NCBI RefSeq assembly: GCF_907165045.1
Contig: NZ_CAJRAU010000001.1
Location: 744,001 to 808,000 of the forward strand
Reading direction: 5' to 3'
DNA: 64,000 nt
Source: Dyadobacter linearis
Lineage (GTDB): Bacteria; Bacteroidota; Bacteroidia; Cytophagales; Spirosomataceae
In this document: positions 17,897 to 26,479 of the stretch, piece by piece
Position numbering within the stretch: position 1 is the first letter of the stretch
Layout of the letters: each line of letters begins with the position of its first letter
Notes under the pieces: generated by a model
What the model was told of the DNA's origin: nothing
Database searches by the model: none
What the model saw: only the letters and a program-made list of their open reading frames with translations
Program-made: the position numbers and the translations under genes

Positions 17897-19717
17897 TCAC
17901 AATCTCCCATAACGCCAGCTTATGCCTCCTTGCCAGCCTAGCCAGGAGGACACTTTATCGGATATTTTGGTGGTAGGATAGTTGGCGGGGGGATAGGGTT
18001 TGTAGCCAGGACTTGGCTCTTTTTGGTCGTTGTGATAAAATGAATAGGCAGGTCCTGCGAAGATGACGAACCGCTTGGCCGGCTTCCAGGTAATAGCGGT
18101 CTGGAAACGGTACAGGAAAGGGGTATTCTCCCAGCTGCCCTGATAGATATTGAGATTGACGAATTCAGTCAGAAAGCCGACTTTCTTGAAAGGAAAAAAC
18201 TCTTTACCCACACCAAAACCGAACTGGTAGTTCCGCTTCTCCGTCCCGGCGTCCGCGCCGGCGGTGAGTATACTGTAAAAACGATGCGTACCCATTTTCC
18301 AAGCCACATTCAGCGGGGTAGTTTCGGTGGCGTAAACCGAGATATTGGAAGTGCTTTTACGGACAATATTGATCAAACCAATACTTACGCCCGAGGAGCT
18401 GTCAGCAACATTTAATACCCCCAGCTGAAATCCTTTCAGAATTTTGGCAGAGTTGAAAGTACCCAGCTGCACCCCGCGCATTTCGTGTTTAACGATATTC
18501 AATCCACCGGTTATCTGCATTCCTTGCAGAGACTGCCGGGTCCGGTTCGCGGCTCCTCCGATTTGAACACCCCGAAAATCGCCCGAAGTGTGGTTCACTG
18601 CACCAGAAACTTGGACGCCGCTCCCATTTCCACCAATAATACCCAATGCGCCCGAAACCTGGACGCCTTCGAAAGTATCGCGCGCCCGGTTCATAAAACC
18701 ACTTACCTGCACTCCCCGAACCCTTTTCTTAACAATTCCGCTAAATCCTGAAACTTGCACGCCACTCAGCGAATCGATGATCTGGTTGTGGAAACCGGCG
18801 ATCTGGACACCTTCCACTTTCCCGGAAACCACATTGAATGCACCAGCGATTTGCAGGTAACGTACATCTTGCCTGGATATATTAAACCCACCAGCCAGTT
18901 CGGCGCCATTCACACCCGCCGTATAGCCGCCTAATATGTTGAGAGAAAACTTGTTAACTACCTGCGGACTCAATTTCCCGTGCGTACCCAAACCCGGCGT
19001 AAGCGAAGCCTGATAAGGTAGCGCCGTGAAGAACCGACTGATATTCCGGCTCTGCATTCTTGTTCGTGCTGAAAGAAAAAGTCGCCCCAGCCAGGTAGAC
19101 TGACCTTCGGAATACCGTACAATAAGTGGATCCAGATCGACAGCCTTCTGGTTGATCAATATGCGCAGATCTTCGCGCTGCGGCTGCCCGATCACAATCG
19201 TAGTGTCTGCATAACCTACTTTACTGATTATCAGATTGACCGGAAAACCCCTTTCTTTTACGCGCAAACGGAAATGTCCATCGTCGCCAGACATCGTCGA
19301 AACGAGCAACTGTCGAGAATAAACGCTCGCGTAATCGACCGGCGCATTACCTTCCTGATCGATTACGTAGCCCGAAATGTAAATGGTCCTGTCTTTTACA
19401 GCCGGCAGAATAATCACATAATCGCCCTTTTCCCGATATTGATATTTATCCTGAAAAAGCATATTCAAGACATCCCGCACGGGCTTCTGACTGACATTTA
19501 AAGTTACCAGACTATCGCCCGCAACGATATTGCTATTATAGGAAAAGTAAAATTTACCCTGCTCGCTGATCGTTTTCAAAACCTCAGAAACCGGTTGCCC
19601 TTTCACTGAAATGGCAACCGGTTTATCAAGTATTTGCTGAGCCTGCGAAAGGATCGGAATCACGATCAGGATAACAGCCAGCCGCAAAACGCGTATTAAG
19701 CTAAAAGTCAAATTCAT
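17897..19717 (-). CDS. STN-domain outer membrane protein with carboxypeptidase-like domain and 16-residue solenoid repeats
   Basis: 606 residues. Order: signal peptide (about 1-26, ending SQAQQ); STN/secretin-TonB short domain (about 30-105: VSEVLKTISEQGKFYFSYNS, LNVSQKPVRDVLNMLFQ); carboxypeptidase-regulatory-like domain (about 110-190: IYISGYVIDQEGNAPVDYAS, VNLIISKVGYADTTI); a linker; at least nine 16-residue repeats (about 265-440, such as GVQVSGFMNRARDTFE and GVQVSGAVNHTSGDFR); and a beta-rich, barrel-like C-terminus. In FecA-type systems the STN domain passes the signal to FecR in the periplasm. Here it is not followed by a TonB-dependent plug and barrel of normal size, which is unusual. 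It lies 15 bp after a FecR gene and a sigma gene, so it is the likely sensor of that pair. Confidence 0.8.
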   Translation of the reverse strand: MNLTFSLIRVLRLAVILIVIPILSQAQQILDKPVAISVKGQPVSEVLKTISEQGKFYFSYNSNIVAGDSLVTLNVSQKPVRDVLNMLFQDKYQYREKGDYVIILPAVKDRTIYISGYVIDQEGNAPVDYASVYSRQLLVSTMSGDDGHFRLRVKERGFPVNLIISKVGYADTTIVIGQPQREDLRILINQKAVDLDPLIVRYSEGQSTWLGRLFLSARTRMQSRNISRFFTALPYQASLTPGLGTHGKLSPQVVNKFSLNILGGYTAGVNGAELAGGFNISRQDVRYLQIAGAFNVVSGKVEGVQIAGFHNQIIDSLSGVQVSGFSGIVKKRVRGVQVSGFMNRARDTFEGVQVSGALGIIGGNGSGVQVSGAVNHTSGDFRGVQIGGAANRTRQSLQGMQITGGLNIVKHEMRGVQLGTFNSAKILKGFQLGVLNVADSSSGVSIGLINIVRKSTSNISVYATETTPLNVAWKMGTHRFYSILTAGADAGTEKRNYQFGFGVGKEFFPFKKVGFLTEFVNLNIYQGSWENTPFLYRFQTAITWKPAKRFVIFAGPAYSFYHNDQKEPSPGYKPYPPANYPTTKISDKVSSWLGWQGGISWRYGRL

Positions 19718-19732
19718 TCCGAAAGATAAGGT

Positions 19733-20722
19733 CTATTTCAAAATGATCCGCTTTCCGTCTTTCTGTGCGGTTATTGAAAAAGTTTCACTGATCACCGCAA
19801 TGATATTTTCCAGGGATTTCTGTTCAAAAGTGGTATTGATAGGCAGGTTTCTGATCCGTTCGTTTTCAATCACAATTTCCGCTTCATAAGCTTCGTTCAG
19901 GATTTCTACGAGCCGCCACAGCGGGGTATCTTCGCAAATAAGCCGGTTGGTTCGGTAATACTTGTAAAACTCATCCTGTGACTTTTGCTTTGTCAAACCG
20001 CCCGCAACCCGGGAAGCCGTCGCTTTTTCTTTGGGTCTTACTTTGATCATTTGTGTATCCCGGGCGACTTCCACCAGACCGGTTTCCACTACCACTTCCG
20101 TTTTCTCAATGCTGTTTTTAACATTAAACGAGGTACCTACCACTCTGACAGTTACGTCATTTACTGAGATAATAAATGGCTTCGTTTTGTCGGGGGTTAC
20201 GTCAAAAAATGCTTCCCCGGTCAGTGCCACACTTCTTTTCTCTCCGGTAAAGTGCTCAGGATAGGATATTGTCGACCTTCGGTTTAAGACCACAACCGAA
20301 CCGTCGGGCAGCGTATCCGTCAAGGTCTGCTCGCCGGAACTGATTGTAATCTGCTCATTTCCAAGCTGGTTACCCACTAAAAGATAAGCCAGCCAGCCTG
20401 TGCAAACCGCCAGCAAAATGGTCGCAGCAACTCTGAACTGATTAAAAACGGGCTTCTGGTACATCGATACTACATTTTCCTTTTCCTGAGGAAAGTTAAC
20501 CCTGTCTTTGAATCGCTTCCAGGCCGCATTTTCATCTACTATACTCCTGATTTCCAACTCTTTGCTCTGCTGCCAGATCAACTCAAAATGTTCGAAGTAG
20601 CGCAGGTTATCGTCGCTGTCGGATAACCACTGATTAATTTCCATTTGTTCTGCCACCGTAGCTTCATCGAGCAGCGATTTGACGAGCAGATCATCTATCG
20701 GGCGGTCTAATTCTTGTTTCAT
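19733..20722 (-). CDS. FecR-family transmembrane anti-sigma factor
   Basis: 329 residues, normal length. Cytoplasmic sigma-binding domain (about 1-75: LLDEATVAEQMEINQWLSDS, YFEHFELIWQQSKELE); one membrane helix (about 96-116: FRVAATILLAVCTGWLAYLL); periplasmic FecR domain (about 125-230: ISSGEQTLTDTLPDGSVVVL, STISYPEHF, VALTGEAFFDVTPDKTKPFI, VTVRVVGTSFNV); and a C-terminal DUF4974/STN-like domain (about 255-329: LWRLVEILNEAYEAEIVI, FEQKSLENIIAVISETFSI). Family role: holds the cognate ECF sigma inactive until an outer-membrane partner signals. Its gene starts 6 bp after the sigma stop and ends 15 bp before the STN-protein gene, so the three are one operon. Confidence 0.95.
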   Translation of the reverse strand: MKQELDRPIDDLLVKSLLDEATVAEQMEINQWLSDSDDNLRYFEHFELIWQQSKELEIRSIVDENAAWKRFKDRVNFPQEKENVVSMYQKPVFNQFRVAATILLAVCTGWLAYLLVGNQLGNEQITISSGEQTLTDTLPDGSVVVLNRRSTISYPEHFTGEKRSVALTGEAFFDVTPDKTKPFIISVNDVTVRVVGTSFNVKNSIEKTEVVVETGLVEVARDTQMIKVRPKEKATASRVAGGLTKQKSQDEFYKYYRTNRLICEDTPLWRLVEILNEAYEAEIVIENERIRNLPINTTFEQKSLENIIAVISETFSITAQKDGKRIILK

Positions 20723-20728
20723 GACTGA

Positions 20729-21298
20729 TTAACTGAGGAAAAATAATAGGAATGAGGCCGGTAAAAAATCGACCAGTTTAAGTCTTAAAAGGCGCAGCGC
20801 CTTGCCCATTTGATTCTCGACGGTCTTCACGGGTAAGTCGAGCCGGTCGGCGATTTCCTGGTATTTGAGCTCTTCAAACCTGCTCATCTGAAATATCGTC
20901 CTGCACTTTTCGGGTAGTTCTTTCAATGCAATATCCAGTCTGGTTTCCAGTTCCGACAGCTCGATCGCGTGCCCGGCGTTGCTGGGGTGTTCCATTTGAT
21001 GCACCGCGTAGGATTGGTATGCATCGCGCACTTTCAGGTGTTTGATATAGTTCAGACTTTCGTGGTAAACCGAGCGGTACAAATAGCCGCTGATCGACTC
21101 GCGGATCTCAAAATGATCTGCTTTTTCCCATAAGCGGCAAAAAACGTTCTGAACCATTTCCTCCGCCATAAAATCGTCCCGCAGGATCGTGCGGGCATAA
21201 GCGTGCAGTCCTTTGAAGTGTTTCTTAAAAATTTGCTCAAACTCCCACTCCCTGTCCCTGCTCAAATGTGTTACATGATCGGCTATGGCTACATTCAT
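20729..21298 (-). CDS. ECF-type RNA polymerase sigma factor, FecI-like
   Basis: 189 residues. Region 2 at about 20-90 (FEQIFKKHFKGLHAYARTIL, AEEMVQNVFCRLWEKADHF, GYLYRSVYHESLNYIKHLK) and region 4 at about 125-180 (LDIALKELPEKCRTIFQMSR, EELKYQEIADRLDLPVKTVE, MGKALRLLRLKL), the layout of the Bacteroides-expansion family of ECF factors. The C-terminus ends in an unusual hydrophobic tail (LVDFLPASFLLFFLS). It is first in an operon with FecR and the STN-repeat protein, so the expected target is this operon itself and perhaps the repeat protein downstream. A terminator from the gene upstream isolates it, so its promoter must lie in the short stretch 21299-21318 or overlap the terminator hairpin. 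Confidence 0.95.
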   Translation of the reverse strand: MNVAIADHVTHLSRDREWEFEQIFKKHFKGLHAYARTILRDDFMAEEMVQNVFCRLWEKADHFEIRESISGYLYRSVYHESLNYIKHLKVRDAYQSYAVHQMEHPSNAGHAIELSELETRLDIALKELPEKCRTIFQMSRFEELKYQEIADRLDLPVKTVENQMGKALRLLRLKLVDFLPASFLLFFLS

Positions 21299-21318
21299 TG
21301 CACTCGTCAGATTTTAAA

Positions 21319-21369
21319 TAAAAAGCGCCCGACTTGGTTGCTCATTGGAATGACAACCAGTCGGGCGCT
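21319..21369 (-). terminator. Strong terminator between the KKDGTPDKR gene and the sigma operon
   Basis: A 16-bp stem with a single bulge (arms 21324-21340 and 21354-21369, core AGCGCCCGACT / AGTCGGGCGCT) and a 13-nt loop is followed on the minus strand by TTTTT and more AT-rich sequence. Confidence 0.9.
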
Positions 21370-21403
21370 TACCCTAATTTTTCTGACGAATATTTGCAGC
21401 TAT

Positions 21404-21679
21404 CTAATTCTTCTTGCCAGCCTTCAATGAATCAGCCGACTTGCTGGTTTTGAAGCGTTTGTCGGGGGTACCGTCTTTTTTCAGATTCTTGTTTTCATTG
21501 TAGCGTTTGTCCGGCGTACCGTCCTTTTTCAGCTTTTTATTCTCGGCGTAGCGTTTGTCCGGCGTCCCGTCTTTCTTGGTTTTAAGCTCTGTCTGGGCTT
21601 TGTCCTGCGTAGTTTGCGCGATTACCGGTGCTGTCACTGCCAAAAATGCCAGCATAACCAGTGCTTTCAGATTTTTCAT
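21404..21679 (-). CDS. Small secreted basic protein with three KKDGTPDKR repeats
   Basis: 91 residues. A cleavable signal peptide (MKNLKALVMLAFLAVTAPVI, ending IAQ) precedes a lysine-rich mature protein of about 70 residues holding three copies of KKDGTPDKR followed by Y/F and an NKKL-like linker, with a period of 16-17 residues. The tail is SADSLKAGKKN. I do not know a function; such small repeat proteins occur in Bacteroidota. The DG-x-P-D core might bind a metal ion, but that is speculation. It has its own candidate -7 box and a strong terminator, so it is a single-gene unit, divergent from oxyR. Confidence 0.85.
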   Translation of the reverse strand: MKNLKALVMLAFLAVTAPVIAQTTQDKAQTELKTKKDGTPDKRYAENKKLKKDGTPDKRYNENKNLKKDGTPDKRFKTSKSADSLKAGKKN

Positions 21680-21730
21680 AGTTACAATTTAAAAGTGAGC
21701 GATAGTAAGTTTGAATAACACATTCAGTGT

Positions 21731-21738
21731 CAAAGGTA
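21731..21738 (-). promoter_or_regulatory. Candidate -7 box of the KKDGTPDKR gene
   Basis: On the minus strand TACCTTTG matches TAnnTTTG, 52 bp before the ATG. No well-placed TTG was found for the -33 element. Confidence 0.4.
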
Positions 21739-21808
21739 AAGAACTGGGCCAGTGATATTGTTAAAGCAAAATTTGATTAAGATTTAATGCAAGCCAATTC
21801 CTGAATCT

Positions 21809-21816
21809 TACCTTTG
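21809..21816 (+). promoter_or_regulatory. Candidate -7 box of oxyR
   Basis: TACCTTTG followed by C matches the Bacteroidota -7 consensus, about 75 bp before the oxyR ATG. The same octamer occurs on the other strand 70 bp away, giving a divergent promoter region. OxyR often controls its own promoter, so binding sites may lie here. Confidence 0.4.
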
Positions 21817-21890
21817 CATAAATACAATCTATTTACATTTCACTATTCATTGATGAAATCTTTCTTAGTGATTTTATCTGAATCAAATCC

Positions 21891-22823
21891 ATGAATATCC
21901 AACAACTGGAATATATTGTCGCCGTTGATAATTACCGGCATTTTGTGCAGGCTGCGGAGCATTGTAATGTGACGCAGCCTACTCTTTCTATGATGATCAG
22001 GAAGCTGGAAGAAGAACTTTCAGTAAAGATCTTCGACCGGACCAAGCAACCGATCGTACCGACCAGCATTGGCCGGAAGATTATTGACCAGGCTAAGGCG
22101 ATACTAAAAGAAACTTCCAGAATGAATGAGATCGCGAAGCATTTCAACGGCGATCTTTCCGGCGAGCTCCGCGTGGGAATTATTCCAACCATTGCACCCT
22201 ATTTGCTGCCGCATTTCGTGAATCCATTTATCTCAGAATACCCCGATATCAAGCTGCACGTTTCAGAAATGATTACCGAAAAAATCATTTCTGAGCTAAA
22301 AATAGGGAATCTGGATGTTGGGATCATCGCTTCGCTTTCCGAGGAGAGCAGCTTGCAGGAGATACCTTTGTATAAAGAGCGGTTTTTCGCCTACGTGTCA
22401 GAAAATGCGGAAATTTACTCCAAACAATATATCCTGCCCACCGACATTGAACCAAACGAATTGTGGCTGCTCGAAGAAGGGCATTGCTTCCGGACCCAAA
22501 TCCAGAAACTTTGCGAACTAAGCCGGAACAGCCAGTTTGGAAGCAGTTTCAGCTACCGGTCGGGCAGTATGGAAACGTTGATCCGGATGGTGGAGCGGAA
22601 TGGCGGTATTACGATTCTTCCCGAAATGGCCGTAATGGAGCTGTCTGACGATCGTAAAAAGCATATTCGCAGCTTCAAATTTCCGGAACCCGCCCGCGAA
22701 GTTTGCCTGATCGTAAATCGCGAACAAATGAAAACGCGCCTCATCGACGCGCTCAAAGGCGGCATTACCGCCAATTTACCAACCGAAATTTTTGAAGAAC
22801 GAGCAGAATTGAGAATGCTCTGA
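21891..22823 (+). CDS. oxyR: Hydrogen-peroxide sensing LysR-family regulator OxyR
   Basis: 310 residues. N-terminal winged helix (MNIQQLEYIVAVDNYRHFVQ, CNVTQPTLSMMIRKLEEELS) and a LysR substrate-binding domain (about 90-300). The redox site is recognisable: LLEEGHCFRTQIQKLCELS holds two cysteines nine residues apart in the same context as Cys199 and Cys208 of Escherichia coli OxyR (LEDGHCLRDQAMGFC), and the following SGSMETLIRMVERNGGITIL is also OxyR-like. Oxidation to a disulfide switches the protein to activate peroxide defence genes. No catalase or Dps gene adjoins it; its regulon lies elsewhere. It is convergent with the PolX gene, 10 bp apart. Confidence 0.93.
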   Translation: MNIQQLEYIVAVDNYRHFVQAAEHCNVTQPTLSMMIRKLEEELSVKIFDRTKQPIVPTSIGRKIIDQAKAILKETSRMNEIAKHFNGDLSGELRVGIIPTIAPYLLPHFVNPFISEYPDIKLHVSEMITEKIISELKIGNLDVGIIASLSEESSLQEIPLYKERFFAYVSENAEIYSKQYILPTDIEPNELWLLEEGHCFRTQIQKLCELSRNSQFGSSFSYRSGSMETLIRMVERNGGITILPEMAVMELSDDRKKHIRSFKFPEPAREVCLIVNREQMKTRLIDALKGGITANLPTEIFEERAELRML

Positions 22824-22833
22824 TTACAGAACC

Positions 22834-24552
22834 TTACAGTTTCGCCGCACGACGGTCACGCAGGTAACCTTCTATTTTTTCGAGATCGAATGTATTAAAC
22901 GTCATCTCCTTTGTCAGGCCGCCTTTTCTTGCATTCGCCACACCGTAATGCATATCCAGGTAACCTTCCTTCGCGTGAGCGTCCGGGTTAATACTCAGCA
23001 AAACTCCCTTTTCCATGCAATAGGAAATCCAACGCCAGTCCAGATCAAGCCGCCAGGGCGACGCATTGATTTCTACGACTACCTGATTCGCTGCACAGGC
23101 ATCTATAATTACCTTATGATCAATAGGATAACCTTCACGGGAAAGTAGTAACCGTCCGGTTGGGTGCCCAAGAATGGTCGTGTATGGATTTTCGATCGCT
23201 TTCAACAGCCTAGCAGTCGCTTTTTCCTGTGACATAGTAAGGTTGCTGTGCACGGACGCGACGATGTAGTCGAAAGAAGCCAGTATTTCACTTGGGTAGT
23301 CGAGTGAACCGTCACCGAGAATATCCGATTCGATCCCTTTTAAAATCTTGAAAGGTTTGGCAGGATTTTCGGTTGCAAAACGCGCATTCAGCTTTTCAAT
23401 TTCCTGATGCTGCCGGATCACATCTGCGATCGGAAGACCCTGCGCGTACACGGCTGTTTGCGAGTGATCTGCGATTCCGAGGTATTCAAAACCCAGGTCA
23501 CGGCAATGCACGGCCATTTGTTCCAAAGTATGCTGCCCGTCGGAATAGGTACTGTGGTTGTGTAAAATTCCTTTCAGATCATCCCAGGTAACCAGCTCCT
23601 CGGACTTGTGTTTTTCAGCCCAGATGAATTCCTGCGAGCCCTCCCGCATTTCGGGAACAATATATGGGAAGCCCGCTTTTTCATAGATAGCGGCTTCGGT
23701 ATCTGCCGTTTCATAATATGCCTGCCGCCAGATACTAGTACCTGAGGAATTTTGAAACCCAAGATGTTCTGCGTCAGCTGTTTCGAGGAACAATTCATTC
23801 ACAGCCCGCTCCGGTTTCACAGCCACGATCTCGATCGCAACAGCCACATCCTGTACATTTCCCCGCCAAACGAATGGAGAAGATTGCTTTTCATTTTGCA
23901 CCAGCCAGTCGATTTCACCGATCGTATTTTGTAACAGAGCCGGCGATTCGGTGACCGCCAGAATGCGGATTGTATCTACTATTTCGGATTTACGACGGAT
24001 ATCTCCGGCCGCTTCCACCATTTCAAAAGTCTTTCTAAGTTCTTTAATAATAGCATTCGCAACTGACTCCGCTTTGTCCATTCTCAGTTTACCTGCCTGG
24101 TCTTTCAAAAACGCGAGCGAATCGAGGATTTTCTGCTGGATACTGTTCCCAAAGCCTTTCAGCTTGGAAACCGCACCGTTTAAACAGGCCAGTTCGAGCT
24201 CGTGGAGGTTGTCGATTCCCAGCTCCCGCCACAGTACCGCGATCTTTTTCGGACCTATTCCTTTGATATTGAACATCTCCATCACCCCAAGCGGCGTATT
24301 GCTGATCAGCTCTTCTAACTCAGGAAAAGTGCCTGTCTGGGCGATCTGGGCTATTTTGGTAGCTGTACTTTTCCCCACTCCCTGCAATTTCGTGAGTTCC
24401 TGCTCGGTCATATTTTGGAGCTCCCCTTCCTTGTATTTATCGAGATAAAAGGCCGCTACCGAATATCCTTTGATCTTGAAAGGGTCTGCATTGTGCAGTT
24501 CGAGTAATTTGGCGGTAAGTTCAAGGATCTCAACAATTTCAGGATTGCTCAT
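22834..24552 (-). CDS. polX: PolX-family protein: helix-hairpin-helix and PHP phosphoesterase, polymerase site degenerate
   Basis: 572 residues, normal for bacterial PolX. The N-terminal 8-kDa-like domain and helix-hairpin-helix motifs are intact (LQGVGKSTATKIAQIAQTG, MFNIKGIGPKKIAVLWRELG, LKGFGNSIQQKILDSL). In the palm, where active PolX has a G-S-x-R-R...D-I-D pattern, this protein reads AGDIRRKSEIVDTIRILAV: both metal-binding aspartates are replaced (Thr and Arg). The C-terminal PHP domain keeps its metal ligands (LHNHSTYSDG, IADHSQ, GIESDIL, VASVHSN, LGHPTGRLL, VVEINASPW, NPDAHAKEG). I infer an exonuclease or AP-endonuclease role in base excision repair without DNA synthesis. It stands alone, convergent with oxyR. 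Confidence 0.9.
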   Translation of the reverse strand: MSNPEIVEILELTAKLLELHNADPFKIKGYSVAAFYLDKYKEGELQNMTEQELTKLQGVGKSTATKIAQIAQTGTFPELEELISNTPLGVMEMFNIKGIGPKKIAVLWRELGIDNLHELELACLNGAVSKLKGFGNSIQQKILDSLAFLKDQAGKLRMDKAESVANAIIKELRKTFEMVEAAGDIRRKSEIVDTIRILAVTESPALLQNTIGEIDWLVQNEKQSSPFVWRGNVQDVAVAIEIVAVKPERAVNELFLETADAEHLGFQNSSGTSIWRQAYYETADTEAAIYEKAGFPYIVPEMREGSQEFIWAEKHKSEELVTWDDLKGILHNHSTYSDGQHTLEQMAVHCRDLGFEYLGIADHSQTAVYAQGLPIADVIRQHQEIEKLNARFATENPAKPFKILKGIESDILGDGSLDYPSEILASFDYIVASVHSNLTMSQEKATARLLKAIENPYTTILGHPTGRLLLSREGYPIDHKVIIDACAANQVVVEINASPWRLDLDWRWISYCMEKGVLLSINPDAHAKEGYLDMHYGVANARKGGLTKEMTFNTFDLEKIEGYLRDRRAAKL

Positions 24553-24753
24553 AGGATGAAGATTAACGGAATGTTCTGCGAATTTACATCTTACCTCCGC
24601 TTCCGCGTAGTTCAGTAGTTATTTTATTGGCCCGACTTAATTACGGAAATAGCGTTATCTGCCAAAACAGACTACAATAATGCAAAATTTTCCAGCAGAT
24701 AGCCCATTTGACCAAAACCAGAGTTAAATCAAAAACTTACCTTTTTATACCCG

Positions 24754-26022
24754 ATGAATATTGAACAATTAAAAAGCTATCGCGCCGAGATTCACAATCA
24801 CCTGACAAATGAGTTGTTACCATTTTGGGAAAATCGATGTGTAGATAAAGAGAACGGTGGTTTTATCACCCACTTCGACAATGCAGGAAATGATTCGGGC
24901 GAAGATGAAAAATCCCTGATCGCGCAAACAAGGACTGTTTTCACTTTTTCATCAGCGCATCGAGCAGGTTACGGCGAAGGCAGATATGTCGAAATCGCCC
25001 GGCACGGCGTCGATTTTCTGATCAACAAAATGTGGGATAAGGAACATGGCGGCTTTTATTGGCTGATGGACCGCAAAGGCAATGTAAAAATCGACGAAAA
25101 GATCATTTACGGCCACAGTTTCGCGATGTATAGTCTGGCCGAATATACGCTGGCGACCGGCGATCCGCGTGGGCTGGAATATGCGGAGAAGGTTTTTGAT
25201 CTGCTCCAAAAATATGGTGCGGATACATTTTACGGAGGTTATTTCGAAATGTTCCACCGCAACTGGGAGCTGAAAGGCGCTGGTCCTGCCGGCGGCGACC
25301 GCAAGACGCTCGATGCGCACATGCATTTAATGGAAGCATTTACAACGTTATATGAAGCAAGCCAGCAGCAGGTACACAAACGCAAGCTGCTAGAAATCAT
25401 CCAGTTACTGATCAATAAGATCATGCACCCCGTTTATAAAACGGGTATCCCGCAGTTCTGGGCTGACTGGTCGGTAGCGCCGCAGATTAAATTTGACATT
25501 ATTTGGGGTTGGGACCGGTTTAGTGAAGATGGGATGAAAAGCGCGGCAGAAGATAATACCAGCTACGGCCACAATGTGGAATTCGCCTGGCTGCTGATGC
25601 ACGCGCTTGATATTGCGGGCATTCCTTACGATGCATACCAGGAACAATTGCTCGCCTCCTACGACCACGCGGTAGAGCACGGCATTGACTGGGAATTTGG
25701 CGGCGTCTATGTGGAAGGATCGCATGCGGGAGAAGTGTACGATCGCGAAAAGGAATTCTGGCAGCAGGCAGAAGTCATCATCGGAATGCTCGACGCGTAC
25801 CGGGTTTATGGTGATGAAAAATACCTGAAAGCCTACGACGCGACGCATCGTTTCGTTTTCGATCACATGATCCACTCAGAAGTCGGAGAATGGCTGCCGC
25901 TGCTTACCCGCCAGGGCGAGCCGATCTGGAAACACATGAGCCACTCCTGGAAAGTTAATTACCATTCAGTGCGGTCGATGGTACAGGGAATTGTGCGGCT
26001 AGACAAGTTGATTAACTCCTGA
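24754..26022 (+). CDS. AGE-family epimerase, probable cellobiose 2-epimerase
   Basis: 422 residues, the length of cellobiose 2-epimerases. The (alpha/alpha)6 barrel signatures are seen along the chain: LLPFWENRCVDKENGGFITH, KSLIAQTRTVFTFSSAHRAG, INKMWDKEHGGFYWLMDRKG, IYGHSFAMYSLAEY, LDAHMHLMEAFTTLYEAS, NTSYGHNVEFAWLLMHALDI, KEFWQQAEVIIGMLDAYRVY and HSWKVNYHSVRSM. The histidines in YGHNVEFAW and WKVNYHS correspond to the catalytic pair. Family reaction: cellobiose to 4-O-glucosyl-mannose (or N-acylglucosamine epimerisation in relatives). It would fit the beta-glucan locus 12 kb upstream functionally, but sits alone here with its own upstream gap. The neighbouring csbD gene is unrelated in function. 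Confidence 0.85.
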   Translation: MNIEQLKSYRAEIHNHLTNELLPFWENRCVDKENGGFITHFDNAGNDSGEDEKSLIAQTRTVFTFSSAHRAGYGEGRYVEIARHGVDFLINKMWDKEHGGFYWLMDRKGNVKIDEKIIYGHSFAMYSLAEYTLATGDPRGLEYAEKVFDLLQKYGADTFYGGYFEMFHRNWELKGAGPAGGDRKTLDAHMHLMEAFTTLYEASQQQVHKRKLLEIIQLLINKIMHPVYKTGIPQFWADWSVAPQIKFDIIWGWDRFSEDGMKSAAEDNTSYGHNVEFAWLLMHALDIAGIPYDAYQEQLLASYDHAVEHGIDWEFGGVYVEGSHAGEVYDREKEFWQQAEVIIGMLDAYRVYGDEKYLKAYDATHRFVFDHMIHSEVGEWLPLLTRQGEPIWKHMSHSWKVNYHSVRSMVQGIVRLDKLINS

Positions 26023-26177
26023 CATGCCAGTGCCAGCTTTTCGCAAAAACTTGGACAGATACGGGAATTTATTACTCAAAACTAATATTTAAAGTGCCTT
26101 TCAAGGCTCTCAGGACATTTGGTACAGTTGTTGAACAGTTTATGTGAAATGAATTTGCAAACTAAATAACCAAAATC

Positions 26178-26375
26178 ATGAGTGCTTTCACACAACAAGT
26201 AAAAGGAAACTGGAACGAATTGAAAGGTAAATTCAAGCAACAATATGCTGATTTGACTGACGATGACCTGCTATATGAAGATGGAAAAGAAGATGAACTT
26301 CTTGGAAAACTTCAGAAAAAGCTAGGTAAGACCAGGGAGGAAGTAGAATCGGAAGTAGCAAGCTGGTCAAGATAG
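26178..26375 (+). CDS. CsbD-family small stress protein
   Basis: 65 residues, whole length covered by the CsbD domain: [20 protein letters not shown], then [20 protein letters not shown] and [20 protein letters not shown]. CsbD proteins are small, highly charged and helical; they are induced in general stress in several bacteria, with no known biochemical activity. It is a single-gene unit with 155 bp upstream and a strong terminator 20 bp after its stop. Confidence 0.95.
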   Translation: MSAFTQQVKGNWNELKGKFKQQYADLTDDDLLYEDGKEDELLGKLQKKLGKTREEVESEVASWSR

Positions 26376-26395
26376 TTTTAGCAGGTTTTTAAAGG

Positions 26396-26426
26396 GCCCC
26401 GGGATCAATGATTCCGGGGCTTTTTT
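26396..26426 (+). terminator. Rho-independent terminator after csbD
   Basis: GCCCCGGGA (26396-26404) pairs with TCCGGGGC (26413-26420) around an AT-rich loop, followed by six T. Confidence 0.95.
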
Positions 26427-26479
26427 CGTAAATAGCGGTTAGAAAATTGTTTTAGTAATTCTAAAATTGCATTCGTTTT

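Noticed and set aside
22834..24552. Possible frameshift in PolX to explain the lost catalytic residues
   Set aside because: The reading frame is continuous with family similarity before and after the palm, so substitution, not frameshift, explains it.
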